Shown here: positions 9,153-18,800 of the stretch, piece after piece
Layout of the letters: each line of letters starts with the position of its first letter
Position numbering within the stretch: the stretch's first letter is position 1
Assembly: GCF_030160655.1 (NCBI RefSeq)
Contig: NZ_BSOT01000005.1
Coordinates: 558,001-622,000 of the forward strand
Direction: 5' to 3'
Length of the DNA stretch: 64,000 nt
Origin: Agaribacter marinus
Lineage (GTDB): Bacteria; Pseudomonadota; Gammaproteobacteria; Enterobacterales; Alteromonadaceae
The notes under the pieces: generated by a model
What the model was told of the DNA's origin: nothing
The model's input: the letters and a program-made list of their open reading frames with translations, nothing else
Databases searched by the model: none
Program-made: the position numbers and the translations under genes

Positions 9153-10676
9153 TTATACGTTCATTTTCTTGTTTACATTATTGAGAAATGCTCGGTGATC
9201 AGGTAGTTTTTTTACTTCACTTTGAATCGCGACAAACACATTTTTAAAAAACTGCGTGGCAAGGTCTTGAGGTATTTGAGGATTTTCAAATGCTTTGTAA
9301 TCATCCAAGTATTTTTGCCCAACGAGTATTTGAACCCAACTTTCAAAACTAAATAAATCACTCGGATCGAGCTTAATCCTCCCAGTTTGTTTAAATTCTG
9401 CAAGCTTGTTTACAAGTTCTGACGGCAAGGTCATTGTTTGGCAATCTCGCCAAAAAGGTAAGTTGTCCTTCTTGTTAATGTGATAATGCATGACTAAAAA
9501 ATCACGAATGCGCTCAGTTTTATAGCTAAAAAGCTTGTTAAACGCATCGCTATCATTCCAGTTGCCATCATCTAAATTTTTTCTCAATTGCAGTGCGAAA
9601 GTATAAATTAAGTGAATACTAGTGGATTCCATCGGTTCCATAAAACCGCTAGATAGACCGATTGCAACGCAGTTTTTTACCCAGGGCCTCGCAAGACAAC
9701 CGGTTTTAAATGGGATCAATCTTGGCTCACTTATTGGCGTCCCATCCACAGCAGCAAGTAGTTCCGCTTTTGCTTCTTCATCAGATAAATATTTACTGCA
9801 ATATACGTAACCATTACCGGTTCTACTTTGTAGCGGTATTTGCCAACGCCATCCCGCATTCATCGCTATCGCTTTTGTATAGGAAGGGAGTGGATTTTCA
9901 TCACTTTTAGTTTGCACTGCGACCGCGCGGTCACAAGGCAGATAATCTGACCAATCCTCGATTTCTTGTTTTAGTTCTTTTTTAATAAGGCGCCCTCGCT
10001 CTCCAGAACAGTCTACAAATAGGCTTCCTTTAATCGTTTCGTCGTTATCTAAGGTTAGGCTGCTAATATGTCCTTTTTTTGCTAACGTCACCTCTGTTAC
10101 GGTTGCATTTATGTGTTTTACGCCGTTGGCAACTGCGTACTCCTTGAGGTAATTAGCCATTAAAGTCGCGTCAAAATGTAAGGCATACGATAGATTACAT
10201 AGTGGATAGAATGCCTTCGGAGGTGAACCTTTAGGTCTCGGCGCTGGCGGAGAAAATTTGTTGTTATATGCGGCAACTGCTGTCGGAAAGAACGGCGTTA
10301 GCGCGTCTATACCTGTGCGATTTGCGCTGGCAAACCAAAAATCTAGAAATGGAATATCTTTGTAAGGTGTGCCTAGTTCCCCAAATGCATGCATATACGA
10401 TTCACCGGGCTTGGACCAGTTCTCGAAATGAATCCCGTACTTTAGACTGCCATCCACTTTTGACAGTAAGTCACTGTCGTCTATTTCTAGGTATTCAATA
10501 AGCGAATAAATCGGTGGGATGCTTGCTTCCCCAACGCCTACTGGTGCAATTTTATCTGACTCGATGATTGTTACTTTGTAAGGTGCGTCTTTTAAGTTTT
10601 TTGACAAGATCGATGCAGTTACCCATCCAGATGTTCCGCCACCTAATATGACAATGTGTTTTTTTCTAGTTGACAA
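9153..10676 (-). CDS. Flavin-dependent tryptophan-halogenase-like protein
   Basis: A 507-residue flavoprotein of the PrnA/RebH class, which uses reduced FAD, chloride or bromide and oxygen to halogenate an aromatic substrate. The FAD motif GGGTSGW is at 12-18, GVGEASIP at 47-54, and the halogenase signature WRWQIP at 276-281. The catalytic lysine aligns at K79 (GSLKYGIHFENW), and the catalytic glutamate is E350 in EPMESTSI. An upstream TTG would add 12 residues. The TTG at 10676 is preferred because AGAGGA lies six bases before it and the protein then opens MSTRKKHIVILGGG, as relatives do. No flavin reductase gene or biosynthetic cluster is adjacent, so the substrate is unknown. Confidence 0.85.
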   Translation of the reverse strand: MSTRKKHIVILGGGTSGWVTASILSKNLKDAPYKVTIIESDKIAPVGVGEASIPPIYSLIEYLEIDDSDLLSKVDGSLKYGIHFENWSKPGESYMHAFGELGTPYKDIPFLDFWFASANRTGIDALTPFFPTAVAAYNNKFSPPAPRPKGSPPKAFYPLCNLSYALHFDATLMANYLKEYAVANGVKHINATVTEVTLAKKGHISSLTLDNDETIKGSLFVDCSGERGRLIKKELKQEIEDWSDYLPCDRAVAVQTKSDENPLPSYTKAIAMNAGWRWQIPLQSRTGNGYVYCSKYLSDEEAKAELLAAVDGTPISEPRLIPFKTGCLARPWVKNCVAIGLSSGFMEPMESTSIHLIYTFALQLRKNLDDGNWNDSDAFNKLFSYKTERIRDFLVMHYHINKKDNLPFWRDCQTMTLPSELVNKLAEFKQTGRIKLDPSDLFSFESWVQILVGQKYLDDYKAFENPQIPQDLATQFFKNVFVAIQSEVKKLPDHRAFLNNVNKKMNV

Positions 10677-11051
10677 AGAAATTCCTCTACACTTACAACG
10701 TTTATAGTCCAAATATCAGATAGATAATTTACAATTATGTAACGCTTAGAAATATAAAATTAACGTTTAGTGAGTTTAATGAATACCTTCTGGCTTGCAA
10801 GTGTTTTGCATGTTTTCGTAAAAGGCAGGTGTTCTAAAATAATAGTAATTTGATTTTGTTACTTTAGATAATTAAGACTAAGGTCGATATTTTAGTGTGT
10901 TTTATTCAATACCTTAAGTTTTTAAGGCTTAAGTATTTGCGTATAAAACGAATACGTTTTGAAAGGATATTAGGAAGATAAGTAATATGAGCATGAAAGC
11001 TCCGGTTAGAAAGCTAAGTTAACTATTCTGATATGGAGATGTTGTCTCGCG
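10677..11051. other. Intergenic region with short leader ORF
   Basis: A 375-base AT-rich gap between the divergent halogenase gene and the Aer-like remnant. It holds an 11-codon ORF at 10987-11022 (MSMKAPVRKLS) with an AGGAAGA ribosome-site-like stretch before it. A weak FliA-like element, TTAG-N15-GTCGATAT, ends at 10890. I see no RNA gene or larger coding region. Confidence 0.35.
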
Positions 11052-11639
11052 ATGCGTCGAAACCAAATAACGTTAAATAACGAAGTGTTTTTTGATGAAA
11101 ATCAAGAATTAACATCGACCAATGATACGCGTGGTGTGATTACCTATGCAAATGATGCATTTTGTGAGGTTGCTGGTTACTCAAAGCAAGAATTGGAAGG
11201 CAATAATCACAATATTGTTCGTCATCCAGACATGCCTAAGGCAGCTTTTAAAGATATGTGGACGCATTTGCAGGCAAGGGAGTCATGGCAAGGTATCGTA
11301 AAAAATAGATGTAAAGTCGGCAGTTATTATTGGGTCGACAAAATGCGCCAAAGTCGAAATGACGCAAACAAAAGCGCATCTCAAGCAGAACAATCGGCTG
11401 AATCTATACAGCAGATTTACAGTATGATTGAAACAGTCTCGACCCATTTAAATGACATTGTAGATTCTGCGGAGTCGCAAGATGGAAAGTGCAAAGAAAT
11501 TGACGGTGCCGTGAGTAACATGCTTGAAACAACCAATTCGAGCGCAGAACTTGCAGAAGAAATGGAAGATAATGCACGTATATTAACCGGTAATATTCGC
11601 CGTTTAGTTGGTATGAGTAATACATTCAGTGTTAAATAA
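11052..11639 (+). pseudogene. Internally deleted Aer-like PAS chemoreceptor remnant
   Basis: A 195-residue reading frame that joins two distant parts of an aerotaxis receptor. Residues 1-96 are an Aer-type PAS domain, with YANDAFCEVAGYSKQEL, the NIVRHPDMP motif and YYWVD. After YWVD the sequence jumps to KMRQSRNDANKSASQAEQ, which matches the C-terminal coiled-coil arm of a methyl-accepting domain and runs to the usual C-terminal end. The membrane segments, HAMP domain and conserved hairpin tip (the E-A-A-R-A-G-E region) are missing. Such a protein cannot contact CheA/CheW normally. It could be an in-frame deletion pseudogene or, less likely, a soluble regulator. The next 200 bases hold no intact gene. 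Confidence 0.75.
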
Positions 11640-11857
11640 GATCTAAGGTGTGAAGATCAGATGCCGACTTTTACACTTGAATAGTTTAGTTGGCGGAACT
11701 GCGCGTTCAAAGCAATAATGGGCAATTGCTGGCATTAAATGAACTTTGTAATTTGACGGATATTTGTCAACGCTTATTCGCGTTATGACGCCAGCTACGG
11801 TAAACTTCAGCCTGCATTATTAAACCAAGCTAATATTCACGGGACTGTGCCAAGTAA

Positions 11858-13048
11858 ATGGACGTTGTAGTAGCAATAATATCCTCAGCATCACTTTTTT
11901 TAGTTGCGCTTATCGCAGCGCATTTTATATCTAAAAACAAAGCATTTTCGTTTTTACAGGCCAGAACACAACGATATGGATGCATAGATGGTTTGCGAGG
12001 ATATTTGGCCTTGGCTGTATTTCTGCATCATTTCGTTATTACTTGGTATTGGAAAGTAAACGGTTGGTGGGATAGACCGCCAGAAGTATATTTTCAAAAT
12101 GCGGGCAGAGTTGGTGTGGCTCTTTTCTTTATGATAACTGGCTTTTTGTTTATTTCTAAAGTACTCAGAGATGCTGGAAAGACGGATTGGCTTAAGTTAT
12201 TTGAATCTCGTTTTTTTCGTATTGTCCCTCTCTACTTTTTTGCAGTTGTATGTATTAGCGTGATTGTTTTCACTGCCACAAACTTTCAGCTCAATGTATC
12301 CCCATATGAACTGGTAAAACAGTATTTTAAATGGGCAACATTTCGCGGATATGAAATCAATGGCTTTGAAGATACTAGACTTATTATTGCAGCAGTAGAT
12401 TGGACGCTAAAGTATGAATGGTTTTTTTATCTGTCCTTACCAGTCATTTCACTATTTATTATAAATGGAAAGCGTTTAGGCGGGGCATGTTTATCACTCC
12501 TCACCATACTACTCTATATTTTTCCTATTACTGCATTGGGGATGAACAGTATTTACTTGATTGTTTTCACTGTTGGGGGGATTTCGGCTTACATTATCAA
12601 ACAGTACCCAGTCGATTACGCTTATTTTCGCAAAACGTGGGTTTCAATTATTGCGGTATTGGCCTTGTGCATATCGATACTTCATCCGAATACAATGTCG
12701 ATAACACATATTTTATGTATGTCTATATTTTTCGTATTGGTTGTATGTGGGAATGATTTATTTGGATTACTATCATTAAGATCTTCTGTATTACTGGGTG
12801 AAATTAGCTACAGTATATATTTGCTCCACGGATTAGTGCTTTACCTGATTTTTTCATTTTTTAATTTTGTCGATTTGTCGGTATTGTCGTTATCTGAAGC
12901 ATTTGCGCTAATGCCTCTAATTGGTGGCCTCGTTGTTGTTGTGTCAGTACTAACGTTTATTCTTGTTGAAAAACATGGGATCACGTTTGGACGAAAATAC
13001 AAAGTATCTCAGTTCCTACGTGCTAAAATTGGATATCGACGCAAGTAA
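11858..13048 (+). CDS. Acyltransferase family 3 (OafA/YrhL-type) membrane protein
   Basis: A 396-residue integral membrane protein with about ten hydrophobic segments. It has the family opening IDGLRGYLALAVFLHHFVI (43-61), whose His-His pair is near the catalytic site. A conserved arginine-rich turn, FESRFFRIVPLYF, follows near residue 115. These enzymes move acetyl or other acyl groups from the cytoplasm onto O-antigen, exopolysaccharide or lipids. The C-terminal block GEISYSIYLLHGLVLY is typical. No clear ribosome site is visible before the ATG. It stands alone, with no glycan cluster nearby, so the acceptor is unknown. Confidence 0.82.
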   Translation: MDVVVAIISSASLFLVALIAAHFISKNKAFSFLQARTQRYGCIDGLRGYLALAVFLHHFVITWYWKVNGWWDRPPEVYFQNAGRVGVALFFMITGFLFISKVLRDAGKTDWLKLFESRFFRIVPLYFFAVVCISVIVFTATNFQLNVSPYELVKQYFKWATFRGYEINGFEDTRLIIAAVDWTLKYEWFFYLSLPVISLFIINGKRLGGACLSLLTILLYIFPITALGMNSIYLIVFTVGGISAYIIKQYPVDYAYFRKTWVSIIAVLALCISILHPNTMSITHILCMSIFFVLVVCGNDLFGLLSLRSSVLLGEISYSIYLLHGLVLYLIFSFFNFVDLSVLSLSEAFALMPLIGGLVVVVSVLTFILVEKHGITFGRKYKVSQFLRAKIGYRRK

Positions 13049-13102
13049 TCGATTTATTCTATAAGGCGTAAATTAGACAAATTGTGCTTCTCTAATCTAT
13101 AA

Positions 13103-13138
13103 AAGCACCTAATTAGGGGGGGAACCAACTAGGTGCTT
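13103..13138 (-). terminator. Terminator of cysK
   Basis: A 9-bp stem AAGCACCTA / TAGGTGCTT (13103-13111 and 13130-13138) with an 18-base loop. Read on the minus strand it is followed by TTTT, shortly after the cysK stop. Confidence 0.65.
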
Positions 13139-13153
13139 ACTCATTACTTTTAA

Positions 13154-14119
13154 CTACTGAACTTCTTCTAACTCAGAAAACTCACCTGCAAACAAAGGGC
13201 TACTTAGGTAACGCTCTGTGCCACTTGCTAGCAATACAACAACTGTTTTGTCCTTGTTTTCAGGCTTTTCAGCAAAACGTTTCGCTGCAACAACTGCGGC
13301 GCCAGACGATATACCGGCTAATATACCTTCTTCTTTCATTAAGCGACGAGCCATTTCCATACACTCTTCGTTAGACACACGTTCAACTTCATCAATAATG
13401 TCTAAGTCTAAGTTACCTGGAATAAAACCTGCACCGATGCCTTGAATCTTATGCGGAGCTGGTGTCAGATCTTCACCTGCTAATGCTTGAGTAATTACTG
13501 GTGAATCTACAGGCTCTACTGCAATGGCGGTTATTGCTTTGCCTTTTGTGTTTTTAATATAACGTGATGTACCTGTGATTGTGCCGCCAGTACCTACGCC
13601 TGCCACAAACGCGTCTATCTTTCCGTCAGTACCTTCCCAAATTTCCGGGCCTGTAGTTTGCTCATGAATTTCAGGGTTCGCTGGGTTATCAAATTGATTC
13701 ATTGGTACATATTTACCTGGATTTGCATCTATCAATTCTTGCACTTTTGCAACAGCGCCTTTCATGCCTTTAGGTGGCTCAGTAAGTACTAAAGTTGCAC
13801 CGAGGGCTTTAAGCAACTTTCTGCGTTCAAGACTCATACTACTTGGCATAGTAAGGGTTATTTTATAGCCACGTGACGCTGCAACAAACGCTAAAGCAAT
13901 GCCCGTGTTTCCACTCGTTGCTTCAATAATTTCTTTGTCTTTTGTTAGGGCGCCGCTTTTCTCCGCATCCCAAATCATATTTGCACCAATACGACATTTC
14001 ACACTAAAGCTTGGGTTACGACTTTCAATTTTGGCATAGACGTTACCGCCAACAATGCGGTTTAGTTTTACTAGCGGTGTGTTACCAATAGATAGTGATG
14101 CATCATCGAATACGCTCAT
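13154..14119 (-). CDS. cysK: Cysteine synthase A (O-acetylserine sulfhydrylase)
   Basis: A 321-residue PLP enzyme that makes cysteine from O-acetylserine and sulfide. The PLP lysine is K41 in [22 protein letters not shown], which is nearly identical to E. coli CysK. The substrate loop [11 protein letters not shown] and the phosphate cradle GTGGTITG are intact. The C-terminus is not the DFTI-type peptide bound by serine acetyltransferase in enterics; it ends in an acidic tail, SELEEVQ. An in-frame TTG at 14149 would add ten residues; the ATG at 14119 has AGGA upstream and gives the family's normal N-terminus. It is monocistronic, with a terminator. Confidence 0.93.
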   Translation of the reverse strand: MSVFDDASLSIGNTPLVKLNRIVGGNVYAKIESRNPSFSVKCRIGANMIWDAEKSGALTKDKEIIEATSGNTGIALAFVAASRGYKITLTMPSSMSLERRKLLKALGATLVLTEPPKGMKGAVAKVQELIDANPGKYVPMNQFDNPANPEIHEQTTGPEIWEGTDGKIDAFVAGVGTGGTITGTSRYIKNTKGKAITAIAVEPVDSPVITQALAGEDLTPAPHKIQGIGAGFIPGNLDLDIIDEVERVSNEECMEMARRLMKEEGILAGISSGAAVVAAKRFAEKPENKDKTVVVLLASGTERYLSSPLFAGEFSELEEVQ

Positions 14120-14409
14120 TTCTTTTCTGTCCTTTCTTTTATTTGGCAATAGACTCTTCTTACAGCTTCACTGTAGTAAAAGCACAAAATGTTTTAATAA
14201 ATAGTGTTACTTTTAATTGTACAATTATAAGCTTAGGCGCAAACGTAAAAAACTAAAGTGTTTTTTTGCTATAAGTTATTAACATAACTACTGAAATTTT
14301 TGAGCGTTTATATGAGATTAACTGATACGGAAAGTAACATTGCTAACAATGACTAACAGGAAACAAGCAAGAATCTTTCCCCAATTATGATTTACCTTGA
14401 ATGAGATAA

Positions 14410-15870
14410 ATGAAAAATCTAGAAGCAGAAAACGTTAAAATACCCGCTGATACTGCAGACATCGAAAGAAACACCACTGACGTCGCCGGTAAATATTCCG
14501 GTTTTTGGCTTGAGTTCAAAAAGTTAAGTGTACTTGCGTGGCCGTTACTTATTGCGCAAGTGACGCAAACGCTCATGGGAGTGTCTGACACAATAATGGC
14601 TGGCCACTATAACTCATTGGATATGGCCGCTGTTGCCATTGGTTATGGCTCTACAATGCCGCTATTGATATTTTTACAGGGGATTTGTTTAGCACTTTCA
14701 CCTCAAGTAGCAAGGCTTGATGGGGCGAAAAATGCCAATAAAGTCGCATCGTGGGTTCAGCAATGCTTTTATTTAGTGGTAACGATTGGTTTTATTTTCA
14801 TGATGATCTTTCCGTTCGTGCCGTCATTACTCGCTAAAGTGAATATGGCGGCTGAACTTCGAAACGAAACAAGCCAGTATATACAATTTATATTACTTGC
14901 GGCGCCGGGCTTCGCAATCTATCAAACATTGAGAAACTATTGTGAAGGTCTTTCGAGCACTCGGCCAACGATGATAATCATGTTGATTGGTTTATGTATC
15001 AACGTTCCTGCAAATTATCTATTTATCAATGGTATTGAGGTAAATGGTGTGCAGTGGATACCTGAAATGGGCGGGGCGGGCTGCGGTCTTGCAACGATGT
15101 TAGTCATATACGGCATGGCGTTATCTACGTTTATTTATACTCGCAAGCAAACGTCGCTTAAAAAATATGATTTGTACTCAAATTGGACAGCGCCCGCGCT
15201 TAACAATATTAAGACGCTATTGGTATTGGGCTTACCCATTGCGTTTACGCTCTTGGCGGAAGTGACGTTGTTTTCAATCAGCGCCATATTGCTTTCACCT
15301 TTTGGAGCACTGACCGTGGCATCGCATCAAGTCGCGTTAAATTTTAGTGCATTAATATTTATGTTGCCGTTGAGTATTGGGATGGCCGTAGCAATTAGGA
15401 TCGGTTATGTAATAGGTGAAGGGCATAATTACAAAGCAGCGCTGGCATATCGTGCAGCGCTTGTTTTGGCGATAAGTACGGTATTTTTTACAACCAGTTT
15501 CACGGTAATTAATGCGTCATGGATTGTGCGTCTCTATACCCCTGAAGTTGAAGTGATAACGGCCGCTATAGGTTTACTAATACTTGCTGCAATCTTCCAG
15601 TTTCCCGACGCCATACAAGTCGTAGGTGCAAATTCTTTACGCGGGTATAAAGATAATAAAGCGATGCTGCTTATTTCTTTGTTTGCTTACTGGGGAATAG
15701 GGTTTCCTACCGCAATTGTACTTGGGTTAACGGATATTATCGTCCCTAAAATGGCGGCCAAAGGTTTTTGGATAGGGTTTATACTAGGTTTGAGTTCGGC
15801 GGCCATTATGATGACCGCACGGGTATTGATCATTCAACAACGAGTTAAGTCCGAGAGTAGCGCCTTCTAA
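14410..15870 (+). CDS. MATE family efflux transporter (NorM-like)
   Basis: A 486-residue membrane protein with twelve predicted segments in two homologous halves. The first half opens with LSVLAWPLLIAQVTQTLMGVSDTIMAG, a typical NorM start with the conserved Asp. The second half repeats the pattern at LLVLGLPIAFTLLAEVTLF, with the conserved Glu. Such proteins export cationic drugs or metabolites using sodium or proton gradients. About 35 polar residues precede the first membrane segment, longer than in E. coli NorM. The last 26 bases overlap, tail to tail, the end of the subtilase gene on the other strand. Family call is firm; substrate is unknown. Confidence 0.88.
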   Translation: MKNLEAENVKIPADTADIERNTTDVAGKYSGFWLEFKKLSVLAWPLLIAQVTQTLMGVSDTIMAGHYNSLDMAAVAIGYGSTMPLLIFLQGICLALSPQVARLDGAKNANKVASWVQQCFYLVVTIGFIFMMIFPFVPSLLAKVNMAAELRNETSQYIQFILLAAPGFAIYQTLRNYCEGLSSTRPTMIIMLIGLCINVPANYLFINGIEVNGVQWIPEMGGAGCGLATMLVIYGMALSTFIYTRKQTSLKKYDLYSNWTAPALNNIKTLLVLGLPIAFTLLAEVTLFSISAILLSPFGALTVASHQVALNFSALIFMLPLSIGMAVAIRIGYVIGEGHNYKAALAYRAALVLAISTVFFTTSFTVINASWIVRLYTPEVEVITAAIGLLILAAIFQFPDAIQVVGANSLRGYKDNKAMLLISLFAYWGIGFPTAIVLGLTDIIVPKMAAKGFWIGFILGLSSAAIMMTARVLIIQQRVKSESSAF

Positions 15871-18800
15871 TACCTACTATAAGCATAGCTAATAGCGTCA
15901 AAATCGAAGTTGTACCGCCACCGCTGCTCGACGGTGGAGGGGCATTATTCTTAACTACTATTGATAGCGTTTGTTTTGAGGTTTGCTCAAATGCATCCGT
16001 TGCCGTTATTTCATACGTAAGCGTTTCATCTTCGCTCACGGTCGGTGCAATAAGTCGTGTACCGTTTTCGTCTTGAACAATCTCGACTGCCGTGCCTGAC
16101 GTTTGCAGCCAAACTACAGAGACAGCATCATCATTTGGATCAACCACTGATATAGGTATATTCAATGTGAGTGTTTCTATTACTTCCAATGTGTTATTCG
16201 ATGTACCTGAGATATTGATTTCCGGTGGGCCTTCCACTTGTATTTTAGTAAACGCAGGCGGTGATAAAATACTTTCGTACGGTCTGTTGAGCAATTCGCT
16301 GTTTATATTAAGTGTTACGGGACCGGGCGCTTTATCGTTTGCGATAACGACATCGAAATTAATACGCGAAGGTAGAGATTCTCGCGCCGCTTTTGTTACC
16401 AACCACACGAGCTCATCTGAGCTGATGACGGCATTGCTTGAATTTCCTATTTGCGCAAAACTTGTGCCATCAGGCACTGGTACAACGATTCTATAGTCGC
16501 GAGCTTCATCCGTATCATTTCCTTCAACTTCAATACCAACAGATGCAATGTCTCCAGCATTTAGACGAGTAGGGGATGCAACAAAGTTAGTATCTAGTGT
16601 ATCTATTGTGATATCCAGTTCAATGATACCTAATTTGTCTTTCGTCTCGGTATCGTTACTTAACCCAATTATGCCAAAGAATTCATCGCCGATTGAGGCA
16701 TCCGGTAATTGATGAATAACATTAATATCAAATGGGACATCTTGTTCTATACTACTAGGCGCAATAATTTGTATAGAATCGTCTTCTTCATTTGTCACGA
16801 GCGCAAAACGTAATTCAAAATCGTCAGGCTGATTAGCTGAACCCGTAAAACTTTGTACTGCGATAACGTATTCACCTGCGTCAGGAAAGTTAACACCTAT
16901 CTCTTCGATTGAGTTTGCTGATGTGCTACGCGCGATTTCTTCTGCACTAGTTAACTCGCCGTCGCCATTTGCATCAAATAAAAGAAATAAATCCAAATCA
17001 GGTGCGTCAGCATCAACGATTTTCGTAATCAGCCGTTTGGTGCCGCTTGGGACGGTAATCGGAAACGTAACAACGCCGTCTTCTAAGTCGTCTAAGTAGT
17101 CATCGTTATCACTGTCTTCTTCAATTTGATTGTTAATAATTGTTGCTTTGGTAAATGCAAAAGGTGTAACAACAAACTCAGGAATAGAGATAGACTTTAT
17201 ATTTTCGATGCTTACCTTATCAACTGGCCGTGTTGCGTTTGCCTCGACAGACGTAGGCACTTCGCCTAAAGTAGATAAGACGCTGATTGGTAAGTGTAAA
17301 TCGGGACTACTATCGGAACGTAAGTTAAGCCTGCCGAATACGAACTGTGTTTTTGTGGCTGACAAGCTATTAATGGTCACCACAACATCTTGGGATTCAC
17401 CCGCCTGAATAGTAAAATTGTTTGGCGATACTTGAATTAATGTGTCGCTATCGAAAGATTCAGCGTCTATATCCCAACTCCCCGCTTTAGTGGCGGTAAA
17501 TGTTCTTGTCCAAGTACAAATTCCTTTGCACTCAGAATCTGTAATGCTAGGTATATTAAGCGCGCGAGGGTCTCCGCCGATATCGGGATTTGCATCACGG
17601 TATTCAACAAATGTTTCATTAAGTAATAATCCAACTTGTGCTGCGCGGTCAAGTTGTATTCTGCCGGCACCCATGTCAAAAAAATCTGCGGCTGTTGTAG
17701 CGTCTTCTTTTTGCACTGATGTCGTTGCTGTCATTGACAAAGCTGAGCGAATATTGTCCGGTGTCCATGTAGGATGGAGCGCTTTTAACAGCGCGGCGGC
17801 TCCTGCAACATGAGGACTAGACATTGAAGTGCCTGACAAATAACTAAAGTCACCAGCGGCAGGATCACTTCCGTCTTGCCCGAATTGTTGGTCAGCATAC
17901 GCTGAAAATATGTCGACGCCTGGCGCGGTTAATGTTGGTGTTAAGGTACTATTTGTTGCGTTAGGTCCTCTGGAAGAGAAACGTGCAAGTACATCTATTC
18001 TTTCCGGGTCAATGGCTTGATTTGGCATTCCTGCTGTAATTGTAGCTCGATGATTACTGCCAGTAGATAACCAATTTTTTAATGCATTGCCATTTTCTGC
18101 AGTTATTTGTATGCCTGGAACGACATACTGATCATTGGCTAAAAATGAGTCCCCGCCATCGACATTGGCGAGCACGTATCCTCCAGCGCCACCGGATTGC
18201 ACATTCACCGCTTTATCGACTCGCGCGATTGCACCTCTATCACACACCACAATTTCGCCATCAAAGGTATTGGCTGGGAACGGCTCTAGACATTGTGCAG
18301 GGTCACCGCCAGAATCATTAGGGTTTGAAAAATCTCCTGCGTAAACAATGTTAGCTGTAATACCACCGGTATTGCTTTGCCCCGATATTGTCGTTGGCGG
18401 CGTTGTCGCTCCGCCACTTAGGTCTTCTAAGGTTTTTACAAAAGCATTTTGACGCCCATGTTCAGAGGCTGCTACCGACGTATACCAGGGGGCGTTCTTG
18501 TCCGTTGATTCTGGGTTAGGGCCGCTATTTCCAGCAGATGTTGCAACAAATATTCCTGCGTTTTGTGCGGACAAAAAAGCAAGTTCAGCGGTATCATCCC
18601 AAGGATCGTCTCCACCACTAATAGAAAAATTAATAATGTCTACGCCATCAGCAATTGCAGAATCTATCCCCGCAGAAATTGCTGCACTAGGGCAATCTGC
18701 GTACGTATCACCGTCGACAGCAGTACCACCATAGCAAACTTGATAAGAAATAAGGTTTGCTCTAGGCGCAACGCCGCTCATACGCTCGAAGACAAAATCA

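Noticed and set aside
16092-16496. 134-codon plus-strand frame inside the subtilase gene
   Set aside because: It is antisense to a beta-rich part of the protease and shows no ribosome site or family pattern.
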